From Echeneis naucrates (taxonomy: Eukaryota > Chordata > Actinopteri > Carangiformes > Echeneidae): DNA of 64,000 bases. The notes beneath the pieces were generated by a model. It saw only the letters and a list, made by a program, of their open reading frames with translations. It had not been told where the DNA came from and made no database searches. Each line of letters starts with the position of its first letter. Positions within the stretch are counted from its first letter, which is position 1. Position numbers and translations under genes: made by a program. Positions 21,860 through 33,386 of this stretch are shown here, in pieces. The stretch covers positions 21,761,757 through 21,825,756 of the forward strand of contig NC_042532.1 of the NCBI RefSeq assembly GCF_900963305.1, written 5' to 3'.

Positions 21860-23896
21860 ATGCATCTGAAGACATATTCGACTTGTCTGGAAGTGGTTGG
21901 TGTTGAGACGTCGTCGCCGCAGAGCAGTCTGTATGTGAGCCAACAGGGTGCACTGTTGAAAACATGCAGTGGTAACCGCGGCAACATCAGCAGCAGACGC
22001 CTCCCATTCAGTGTCATCTCAACCAACACACGTAACGCAAACCATGTCAGTCGCAGCATGGCGTCACTGTGGCTCAAGGCATCGTCCAGCATCACCCTGC
22101 CGCTCCTTCCCCCACCGCCAGTCCTTGAGAGCGACACGCTCAGATTTTGCCACACTGCCACTGAGGATGTGGACACCCCACTGGACATCTGGACCGTCAT
22201 CAAACCTGGGAACGTCCGGGAGAAGATTGCCATCTTTGCTTCAGAAGGAGGACGGCCGGATGGAACCAGAGGAAGTGGGCACACTTCAACCAGCGGCCCA
22301 GACAGCCAGGGCCAGGTGTCACCAGCGTGCACCACCCACATGTCTGGACTAACAAGGGCTGTGAAGGCTAAAGGGAGTTGGGAGGAGAACTGCTGTGCTA
22401 AACGGCGCCGCTGCTCAGCAAGCAACCAGAACCAAAACTTGCAGCAGGATCAGAGGACCCAAGGTCTGGACACACAGCAACCCAACTGCATCCTGCTTCC
22501 ACAGCACTCTGACTCAATTCAGAGCTCAGGCGGCAGGTGGCGTGGAGATGAGGTGGTGACAGCAGTGGAGGAGGAAGAGCAGAAGGTTTCAGTGGTGGAT
22601 ATGGTGGCGTTCCTGGAGCAGAGAGTGAACGAGCAGCAGCTAGACTGCAAACCTGTCCTCACTCTCCAAAGGAGCTCCACCACCATCACTTTGTCCAAAC
22701 CGCCACCCCCCGAGTTCAGGGAGGGGTTGGAGGACAGGGGGGAGGAGCCAGAGGGCATAAAGGTGTCCGACATGGTGGCAAAGCTGGAGTCGGATTGTCT
22801 GCGGAGGAGGACGGAGGGGGACCTTTCAAGGAACAACAGTCTGAGGAGAACAGTGGGACGAGTTCTGCTGACCACTGGAGACCAGAGCTCCGCCCCCTCC
22901 CATCCCACATCATCAGTGGGCACTTCATCTTCATCATCACTGCGTGGAGATCAGTGTCCAAGCAGTGAGCCAATCAGCTGCTCAAAAACCATCAGAAAGC
23001 ACACACCTGCCTCAGTACGGGCCATGCCCCCCAGGCCCATGGGGCGGGCCCCTCCTCCCCTCGCAGCTCAGCATGTCAGGGTGGGCGAAGCTCTCGAGAC
23101 ATATGGCACACTCAGACTTCAGATTATGGCCCCACCCCCTCAGCCAAAGGGGGCGGAACCTGTACCTGGCTTGTTGTTTTTGTCTCTTCCTGGTTCACCT
23201 GCTACTGACGCCATCCCTCCCCACAGAGACTCAGGGCCCCATCCCTGTCGCCACAATGCAACTTTTGACCTAAAGTCTGCCCCATCACAGCCCTGGCCCT
23301 GTGCTCTTAGCTCCTCCCCTGAATCCTGCAGCCAATCAGACAGTAGGAGGTGGAGAAAGGCAGATGGGGGTCAGGAAAAGGACGTTGTGTGTGTGAGTAC
23401 CTGCTCTGCTGCAGCACCTCTGAGCCGGCGAACTTCAGTGTCACAGGACTTCCTGGAGATGCGTCAGCGGCTGCAGCAGCTGTTGGAGCCTCAGCCGTAC
23501 CTGGCCGTCCTGCCACATCACCTACTGGTGAAGATCTTCCTGCTGCTGCCTACGCAGAGCCTTGCTGTGCTCAAGTGCACCTGCCACTACTTCAAGTTCA
23601 TCATTGAGAACTATGGTGTGCGTCCTGCCGACTCACTCTGGATGTCTGACCCACGTTACCGTGACGACCCCTGCAAGCAGTGCAAGAAACGGTACAACCG
23701 TGGCGACGTGTCGCTGTGCCGCTGGCACCACAAGCCATACTGCCAGGCGCTGCCCTACGGCCCTGGGTACTGGATGTGTTGCCATGGCGCCCACAGAGAC
23801 ACGCCCGGTTGCAATGTGGGTCTCCATGACAACCGCTGGGTCCCTGTGTTCCACAGAATCAATGTACCAATCTACAAGCGGAGCCATGACGACTGA
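21860..23896 (+). CDS. fbxo34: fbxo34, F-box only protein 34
   Basis: Putative substrate adaptor of an SCF (Skp1-Cul1) ubiquitin ligase (family knowledge; substrates poorly known). One coding exon of 678 residues. The start is the ATG of MHLKTY, eight bases after an acceptor at 21852; it matches the vertebrate start, and the open frame upstream of it is intron. Conserved blocks are TPLDIWTVIKPGNVREKIAIFAS (given in part as LDIWTVIKPGN), VVDMVAFLEQRVNEQ, VSDMVAKLESDCL with SRNNSLRRTVGRVLL after it, and the F-box near residues 545-590 (LPHHLLVKIFLLLPTQSL). The Cys/His-rich tail (about 604-665, CKQCKKRYNRGDVSLCRWH, GPGYWMCCHG) is typical. FBXO46 is the nearest relative but has a different N terminus. 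Confidence 0.94.
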   Translation: MHLKTYSTCLEVVGVETSSPQSSLYVSQQGALLKTCSGNRGNISSRRLPFSVISTNTRNANHVSRSMASLWLKASSSITLPLLPPPPVLESDTLRFCHTATEDVDTPLDIWTVIKPGNVREKIAIFASEGGRPDGTRGSGHTSTSGPDSQGQVSPACTTHMSGLTRAVKAKGSWEENCCAKRRRCSASNQNQNLQQDQRTQGLDTQQPNCILLPQHSDSIQSSGGRWRGDEVVTAVEEEEQKVSVVDMVAFLEQRVNEQQLDCKPVLTLQRSSTTITLSKPPPPEFREGLEDRGEEPEGIKVSDMVAKLESDCLRRRTEGDLSRNNSLRRTVGRVLLTTGDQSSAPSHPTSSVGTSSSSSLRGDQCPSSEPISCSKTIRKHTPASVRAMPPRPMGRAPPPLAAQHVRVGEALETYGTLRLQIMAPPPQPKGAEPVPGLLFLSLPGSPATDAIPPHRDSGPHPCRHNATFDLKSAPSQPWPCALSSSPESCSQSDSRRWRKADGGQEKDVVCVSTCSAAAPLSRRTSVSQDFLEMRQRLQQLLEPQPYLAVLPHHLLVKIFLLLPTQSLAVLKCTCHYFKFIIENYGVRPADSLWMSDPRYRDDPCKQCKKRYNRGDVSLCRWHHKPYCQALPYGPGYWMCCHGAHRDTPGCNVGLHDNRWVPVFHRINVPIYKRSHDD

Positions 23897-24017
23897 TTGT
23901 ATGTCTGTGTGTGTCTCTCTCTCACACAGTCAGCATTTCCTTTAAAACTCTGAAAGTCTGAAACTAACAAACATTTTTTGTATTGACTAAACTTTATTGA
24001 TCATTGTTCAGAAGACG

Positions 24018-25898
24018 ATGATGACCCGCAGATTAAAATGGCTGGCGTTACTGTGCATGTCAAAGCTCAGTGTGTTGAAGGAAGGTTTTGACTTCGCCCT
24101 CCCAGGTGAGCCTTAACCCATCTGTAGAAGGCCTGGACAGCGGTTGGACAGGGGAGGAGTCCCGGCCAGGACTCTCTTCTTCTCTTCATCTCCATCCTTT
24201 TCAGCAAACTAAGATATTTAAACTGGTTTGTGGTGTTCGGATTCAGTGGAGTTTGAGTAAAGGTAGTTGTGTTATGTGACCAGAGGCCTCACTCCTTTTC
24301 AAATAACTTGGCTGTTTGCCCGAGTCATTTGTGACGACAACATAGAAGACGTGTGATTGAATACTGCAGAGGGTGTGCAGTTGTGACGGGCGGCTGTCAT
24401 TGACTTATCTTACAGTTCAGTGGCTCTGACTCAGAATCATGATACAATCCGCTGAGGCACAAAATGGGCCAATCAATTGACCAATCGATCATCCTGTTGT
24501 TTGTGATGTCAATATTGGTCAGAGATAATCATGGACACTAACCGTTCAGGTCACCTGGTGGCCAGGTGTGTTAGAACGATGCTTTAATGACTGTAGACAG
24601 ACTGTGGCCTTGACTGTTCTTGGAGACAATGCAATATAAAACCGGGCTGGAGAGATTGCAGAAAAAAAGTATTGGGGAAGTAATGACCTTTGACCTCCAG
24701 AGATGCTTATTAGTTTTTGTCTGCTGTTCTGATTTTTGCTCTGTGAAAAGATTTTAGCTCTAATAAAGTGCTTTCTGCTGGGTTTGTTTGGGCGCAACAA
24801 GAATTAACTGTGTTATGTCAGATTCCCATAGACTTCATTATGATCTGACTTTACAGCGGTGGAGTCAGCAGCTTTAAAACTCATAAGATTGGCCAATTGT
24901 TTCTGTGTGCTGACAACCGCAGCCACAAACACACACACACACACACACTGGCCTACATGCTGCAGATGTAAGAGGAGGTTCTGAATGAGCTGGACCTGGA
25001 GAAGTACAACACGTCTGGGACAACAGAGACTGAGCCCAGCTGTGAGGAACTGCAGGAAGGCTCAGTGAGTCCAGACTGGACCAGAAATTAGTGGTTTAAT
25101 CAAGTTAAAATTAACAGTTTTCACTTATTCATCTATTGAAAATGAAAAGTTGGTTGTGATTGTTGCTTTTTATTTATTGTATTACAGTTGAAAGTCTTGG
25201 TTTAATCCAGTGTTTCTCAAATAATGGGGCGCACCCCCCTGGGGGGGACACGGTGTGTACCAGGGGGGCGTGTGTGACTCCGAGGAACATGCTTTTTTTT
25301 TTTTTTTTTTTTTGCTGTACTAGAATAAAGTGTCATTACACCTCCACTACAGTAGATGGCAATGGCGCTCATTGTCAGAGTGCATAGGGAGTATTAGGGT
25401 TTTTATACTTGTTGGGGGGGGGGGGACAGAAAATAATTGAGAAGCACTGGTTTAATCCAAAGCTGATCGCACTAAAGCAGGAATCAGCTGATCTCTCACC
25501 TCAGCGAGGGATCTGCTCTGAGCTGAACCTGAGCAGATCTGAAGCCACTGAGGGTTCACTGTTGGCTGAGGAATTAAAAGCAGTTTCAGAGTGAGTGAGG
25601 TCAGTTTAAAGGTCCTTTAAATTTGAGCCAAGCCCTGTTTCAGGGACCCAGCAGGTGAGGGAGGACATCACTGGTCCCTCTGTGATGTCATCGCCACAGG
25701 ATTCTCTGGAGCTTCTTTCAGTCTTTTCTCCAGAAGAGCAGATCAGTGTGCTGTCCAGATTATACACAAAAAGTGTGTAAGTATGCATATAAATTGATTT
25801 GTAAAATTTACAACTTTCACATCATGGTCCTGGTCCAGTTTAGCGACAGTCAAGCTTCCAATCTGGACCACAAGAGAACTGAGACCCAAATGACTTAA
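24018..25898 (+). CDS. Unrecognised small multi-exon gene candidate
   Basis: I do not recognise this protein. Five segments join in phase with GT-AG borders: 24018-24105, 24973-25064, 25505-25590, 25633-25776, 25844-25898, giving 154 residues with one stop at the end. It starts MMTRRLKWLALLCMSKLSVL, a weak signal-peptide-like stretch, then becomes acidic (EEVLNELDLEKYN; LLAEELKAVS) and amphipathic (LELLSVFSPEEQISVLSRLY). Weak points: several acceptors lack a good pyrimidine tract; the fourth exon has a better acceptor at 25643 that gives another, also open frame; and exon A may belong to the fbxo34 3' UTR. A hAT insert sits just before exon three. It could be a lineage-specific gene, a decaying gene, or chance. 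Confidence 0.3.
24762..24767 (+). terminator. Possible fbxo34 polyadenylation signal
   Basis: AATAAA 866 bases after the fbxo34 stop, followed by a GT-rich stretch (GGGTTTGTTTGGG). If used, exon A of the candidate gene at 24018 would lie within the fbxo34 3' UTR. Confidence 0.45.
25208..25449. mobile_element. Non-autonomous hAT transposon with 8-bp target duplication
   Basis: Ends CAGTGTTTCTCAA and TTGAGAAGCACTG are inverted copies apart from one or two mismatches. They are flanked by the perfect 8-base direct repeat GTTTAATC (25200-25207 and 25450-25457), the hAT hallmark. The 242-base element has no open frame; it holds a long T run (25293-25313) and a G run (25413-25425). Confidence 0.88.
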
Positions 25899-25949
25899 GT
25901 TGACGAACAGAAAACAGACCCCCCAGTTTTTTTTCTGGACATAAACACT

Positions 25950-25962
25950 TTTATTCTTTATT
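25950..25962 (-). terminator. jmjd7 polyadenylation signals (minus strand)
   Basis: Two overlapping AATAAA-type signals on the minus strand (TTTATT at 25950 and 25957 on the given strand), 114 bases beyond the jmjd7 stop. Confidence 0.6.
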
Positions 25963-26075
25963 TACTGAACATGGATGGACGGGAGACCTGTCCCAGTCTG
26001 GACCAGTTTATCTTCATTCAGTCAGCAGGGTCTAGTTCTTAGGCTCACCTACACAGCTGTGACATCACTGTGACA

Positions 26076-28545
<2,470 letters not shown>

Positions 28546-28920
28546 CTTAGTTGGTTACAGCTGATGTTCTGACGGTCAGTTACTGTGACACTCCAGTCCT
28601 CGTGCCGCCCTGCTGCCTAGTTTACATTCTGTGCGCATGCGCACGGCTCAGTTCCGGTGGCGTCTGTGGAGCGGGTGTCCACCTGCAGGAAGGAGGATGA
28701 ACAGCAACGAGAACCTCGAGGGCTCAGCCATCTGAAGGATCTGATTGTAGAACATCAAAGATCTGTACTTCAGTGTAGAACCTCAGGAGAAGCAGTGAGT
28801 TCCTGTGCAGCACTGCCTCAGGTGGAGAGATCCCATCAGTCTGGATTGGCTGCAGCTGTGCAGGTCTGACCTGATGCAGGACTTTCCAGGACCTGCGTCA
28901 GGTCAGCCGGTTCCTCAGTC
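28546..28920. promoter_or_regulatory. Shared promoter region of jmjd7 and tbpl2
   Basis: The 375 bases between the two divergent start codons. A palindromic NRF1-type site TGCGCATGCGCA is at 28632-28643. A YY1-type motif (AAGATGGCG on the minus strand) overlaps the jmjd7 start codon near 28540-28548. No TATA box is seen. The right half is the probable tbpl2 leader. Sharing of the two sites by both genes is inferred. Confidence 0.6.
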
Positions 28921-31900
28921 ATGGACGAGTCAGCGTTGGAGCGTTACTTCGATGACTCCATTGCAAATGTGAGTACAGCATCTCCACAGTTTGAATGAAG
29001 TTTATCTAAACAGGAGGTTGGAGCAGAAATGACTCACCCATGTCTGTGGTGAAGGATTGGTCTGAGATCTGGAGTCAGACCAGTCCATATCTAACCTGAA
29101 TCTAGCTCCTCTTCATCAAAACAAATATGAACCCTGAGCTCAGTCTTCAGACTTAGGGTTAAGGCAGAGGTGTCCAACTCCACTGTTTCCTGCTCCAACA
29201 CACCTGATTCAAATGATCAGCTCGTCATCAAGCTCTGCTGATGTCTGATCAGGGGTGTTGGAGCAGGAAATATCTAAAACATGCAGGACAGTGGCCCTCC
29301 AGGACCGGATTTGGACACCTCTGGGTTAAGGTGAGGCCCCCTGTAGGTCTTCGTCATGGACTTTGCGTAGTCTCTTTCTGAAGACCCGGCTCAGCATGTC
29401 TTGATGTCCCTTGCTGGCTGTGAACTCCATTCTCTGCCCTATTCAGTGGCTCTGGTTTGAGATTGAGGAGTTTACCTGTAGGAGGGTTAGGGGTTAGGGT
29501 TAATTTGTTTATTTGTCTGTCTTCGGGTGTTGGGTCAGGTCTTCACAGGTGGTAGTATACCATTTTTCTATATAAGCACGGGTGCTGGTGATGGAGGAGG
29601 AGTTTTGGAGGTGGAAGGTCATGCGGTTTTTACTGCTCACGCAGCCGGTTTCTTTTGGTTGGTTTTCATCATTATCCCAACGTTATTTATTTTTGCATCC
29701 GTATAATAACTTATCCTTTTTTTTTTTTTCTGATCAATAAACGGGAACATCACCCAACAGTGGAACCATATGGACATTGTTTCAATAGAGAGCGCGTAGG
29801 AAAACAGTCTCCCACCTCACCATGAACGACTAAAGGAGGACAGGATAGTCGCTATATTACCTTTAACCTGCCCCAGACCAGCAACAGAACTGGAGAACTA
29901 CATTAAAGCTGCTATTGACTGATTGATTTTCATCCAGCAGGATTCCAACTTCAGGTTGGTGGAGGAGCTGGGCCTCCAGAGCCCTGCCCCCCATGTTGAG
30001 GGGCCCACCCCCTTTCCACAGGATTCCTCTTACCTGTCAGGGAAGGCGGGGCAAGGCGGAGTACTGGGGGAGGAGCTGGACCTAAGTTTTCTTCCTGATG
30101 ACCTCAGCACACAAGAGAGCACAGGTGTGATGACACTGATCATTAAGATGATTGTAAATTCAAAACAAGTAGCAAAAAAAAAAACCTGAAATACTACATC
30201 CTGAATTGGGGGGGTCCAGGCATGGGTCCAGGTCTGAGTAAGGTTCTTGAGTAGACTATGGTGTTTTCCAGCTCAGGCAGAGAGCCCCAATCTGGACGTG
30301 TCCCAGGACAGTGGCATTGGTCCAGACTGCAACTCTCAGGATTCCACAGCAGCTAACACCCATCAGGGTGTGTCCACGTCTGGACCGGGGACCAGTGCCT
30401 CGCCCTTCTGTCCCATGACCCCCATGACCCCCATGACCCCTGTGACCCCGGTGACAGAGAGATCAGGGATCATCCCCCAGTTACAGTGAGTTCACATTCT
30501 GATCTTCTATCTGTCTGAGTCATGAGGGCGCACCACCGGTCCGGTCCAATTGGCTGTTGCATTTTCAAAATGTTTCCCTGAGATCATCGGGGGTGTGTCC
30601 AACAGGTCCATTTCAGTGTTCTTGATATAGTGAGTGTCACGTCAGAGAGCTGAAGGTAAGTGTTAGCAGGCATTTCTCTGCTCGGGTTTGCAGGAACATC
30701 GTCTCCACCGTCAACCTGGGGTGTCCTCTGGACCTAAAGTTCATCGCCCTGCAAGCCAGAAACGCAGAATACAACCCCAAGGTACTTCAAGCCGACCGAG
30801 AAGTGACAGTCTGACATCTGAGCTGATGATAGCAGCTTCTTGTGCCTCGTTCTCCTATTGCAGCGTTTTGCAGCCGTTATAATGAGAATCCGTGAGCCTC
30901 GAACCACAGCGCTGATCTTCAGCTCAGGAAAGATGGTCTGTACAGGAGCCAAGAGGTCAGTCTGACATAACTCAGCCTTTTCTGCTGAGAGAATCTGAAT
31001 CTAACGTCTCCATCTGCACTGGCTCTGCCTGGAGACCTGGAGCTGAAGCTCATCCAATAAATACCCACTGTGTTCCTCTGAATGTGGTCTGTCCCTAGAA
31101 CCAGACCACGAGAATCCAAGCTGTTGTGGTCTGTGGTTCTGATGGTGGTCCAGGCTCCTTTATTGTTTGTGTGGAGACGGTTTACTGTGGTGCTGGTCCT
31201 CCAACTATTGATTTGGCTTAAAAGTAATTCTAGTTAGCTGATATCGGGTTTGGACGAATCTTCTGGGTTTGTGAAGGTCAGATTTCTAAGTCCAGGTTAT
31301 CTGGAGGAGCATGTTAGAGGGTGCAGGACAGATTCTGGTCTTTTTTTAGTCTCCTGACTCTTCTCTGCCCTCTGGGTGTGTTTGAGTGAGGAGCAGTCAC
31401 GGCTGGCAGCAAGGAAGTACGCCCGGGTCGTGCAGAAACTGGGCTTTCCCGCTCGCTTCCTGGACTTTAAGATCCAGAACATGGTGGCCAGCTGTGACGT
31501 CAGTTTCCCCATCAGACTGGAGGGACTAGTCCTGACCCACCAGCAGTTCAGCAGGTACAAACCCTTACTGCTGCCTTTTTACTGTGGAGATGCTTTTACC
31601 TAGCTTAGCACAAAGACAGCAGTTAGCCTGTTTATAGCCTGTTGCTGCAATCCAAAGATTCGATTACATATCATCCAAAAACTGTTTACTGAAAATGGCT
31701 TAGTATCCATTAACCACCATGCTACATTAAGTTAGAGTTAGCTCATGCTACATTAACATGTCTTTGTCTCCACAGTTATGAGCCGGAGCTTTTTCCAGGT
31801 CTCATCTATCGGATGGTAAAACCTCGTATCGTCCTGCTCATCTTTGTGTCTGGGAAAGTGGTTCTAACTGGTAATGATACTCAGTATACCAAACCACAGT

Positions 31901-32133
31901 GATATTGGTCTCAGCAGACTAGGAGGGCAGAATGAACTAGTTCCTTTTGTTCAAGTGTTTTATAGTAATGATATTTGGATTGAAGTGTGACTTTTTTTCA
32001 GGGGTTAATCTATTTCCTGGTGAGTTGTTCAAATAAATTTGTGTATTGAATTCCAGGAGCTAAAGAGCGAGCTGAGATCTACGAAGCATTTGAGAACATC
32101 TATCCGATCCTGAGAGGTTTCAGGAAACAGTGA
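28921..32133 (+). CDS. tbpl2: tbpl2 (TBP2/TRF3), TATA-box-binding protein-like 2
   Basis: Vertebrate TBP paralogue that drives transcription initiation in oocytes (family knowledge). Eight coding exons: 28921-28968, 29941-30124, 30272-30485, 30694-30781, 30864-30955, 31387-31554, 31776-31870, 32057-32133; 321 residues. The N-terminal 148 residues are divergent, with the TBP-family [10 protein letters not shown] motif before GIIPQLQ. The saddle core runs from about residue 149 to the end, with two direct repeats ([20 protein letters not shown] and [17 protein letters not shown]), [20 protein letters not shown] and [20 protein letters not shown]. The variable N terminus separates it from TBP; TBPL1 lacks such a close match to the core. 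Exon 2 has a tandem CAGCAG acceptor. Intron 1 holds a hAT MITE and an LTR-like fossil. Confidence 0.95.
29165..29323. mobile_element. hAT MITE with perfect 8-bp target duplication
   Basis: 159 bases in tbpl2 intron 1. The ends CAGAGGTGTCCAACTCC and GGATTTGGACACCTCTG are inverted, and the copy is flanked by GGTTAAGG at 29157-29164 and 29324-29331. Inner arms (CTGCTCCAACACACCTG and its inverse GTGTTGGAGCAGG) make it a near-hairpin. This is a very common fish hAT family. Confidence 0.93.
29528..29759 (+). mobile_element. Possible solo LTR fossil
   Basis: About 232 bases in tbpl2 intron 1 with the general build of an LTR: ends TGTTGGGT and ACCCAACA, a TATATAAG box near 29570 and AATAAA near 29735, in the right order. 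No matching second LTR or internal region is seen and no flanking duplication is clear. Family and age are unknown. It is a remnant if real. Confidence 0.35.
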
Positions 32134-32259
32134 GGACGCGAGCACTTCTATTCCTTTGTAAATAGACGCAGTGTTTGTGCTTTATTTTGTGTTACGCAGC
32201 AAATTGTTGACTTTAAGTTAGTCAGCTGGTTGCTGATTGTTTCAACATCCTGAAAACTG

Positions 32260-32265
32260 AATAAA
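32260..32265 (+). terminator. tbpl2 polyadenylation signal
   Basis: AATAAA 127 bases after the tbpl2 stop, followed by a T-rich stretch. Confidence 0.6.
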
Positions 32266-32269
32266 TGAG

Positions 32270-33180
32270 TTTTTCAGATGACTGCAGAGAAAATTTAAGT
32301 TGATTCAAATCGATTTTATTTTAATCCTGAGTTAGTTTGCTTCTGTTAGCTATCTCAAAGTTAGCTTATGTTACATTATGTTAGAGGTAGCAAAGTTGGC
32401 TTAGCATTAGCTTACACTACGTCTAGTCAATCCATCAGATTTTATTTATCATGCCCCTCCACATACTGTAACACAGTGACTTAACAAGAAGGGGGGTGTT
32501 TTAGGCATGGAGCCATGGCTGTGGGGTGGCATTACTTTCTGGTGTCAGATTTGACCTTTGACCCCTTAGGAAAGCCTCAACTCCTCCTTTTTAATACCAC
32601 CAATTTCCAGTGTTGGAGGAAAACCCAAACTAGTGCATCAGCAGAGACTTCCAGCAGGATCATGCTCCCGGTCGCAGCAAAAACAACCCGTTCAGTGTCG
32701 ACCAGTCAAGCATCATCAAGTCCAGATCCATGGAGGCTGCACCTCACAACTGAAAGGATCTGCCAGTCCAGCTCCAGAGGCTCCAGCCCTCTGAGACCAC
32801 AGTTTGTCGGTGACCTTTAACTACAGGTGAGGTCATGTGACCTGGGCATCACGCCCTGGTTTATAGCATCAGGAGGTGGTGAAACCTATTAAGAAGATAA
32901 TATGCTGCACTAAACATGGACCAGGAAGAGAACTGGTCTACATTTTTAGTCATCCAGAAGACAACAAAGAATCTATTGGGACCATCTGGGCCTCCGTAGA
33001 TTTCATCATTTGACTTAATCGTATTTGTAATAGTTTTATCTCTACCGAGTATTATAATTATCAGAGTTTCGTGAATTATGGCCACATGAAAAGGGCAAAC
33101 GTACTCAGTTATTGAATAAATGTTAAGATAAATATAAAAACTTGTTGAAAGCCGACGTTTTGCGTTAATTTGCTCGTTTC
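32270..33180. other. tbpl2-atg14 interval
   Basis: Intergenic sequence with a decayed Tc1-like fragment at 32650-32810. No gene is seen. The right end leads into the atg14 promoter. Confidence 0.5.
32650..32810 (+). mobile_element. Decayed Tc1-like transposon fragment
   Basis: Matches in order parts of a common fish Tc1-like transposase gene as I remember it: CTTCCAGCAGGATCATGCTC, then GTCCAGATCCATGGAGGC and CACCTCACAACTGAAAGGAT. Large inner parts are missing and no terminal repeats are seen. A longer relative, covering a different part, is at 60590-61085. Confidence 0.5.
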
Positions 33181-33194
33181 TTCCGCTCTGACGC

Positions 33195-33206
33195 TGACGT
33201 CATGAC
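33195..33206 (+). promoter_or_regulatory. CRE/ATF site in the atg14 promoter
   Basis: TGACGTCATGAC, a perfect CREB/ATF core, 185 bases before the atg14 start codon. An ETS-type site CCGGAAGTG follows at 33239-33247. The same 12 bases are in the fbxo34 promoter at 18568. Confidence 0.6.
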
Positions 33207-33386
33207 ATAAACAAACCCGTTCACGCTTTAAGAAGAAACCGGAAGTGGCGGACTCATCGTCTACTCAACAAAACAACAACATTCCTGACAGTTTTCAGGC
33301 CGTCCGTCGGTGCTCATGGAGCCGTGACAGGCCCGGTCCCGTCCTCCGGTCCGGTGATCGTTAGTTCAACTGGTCAGCTCTGCTCC

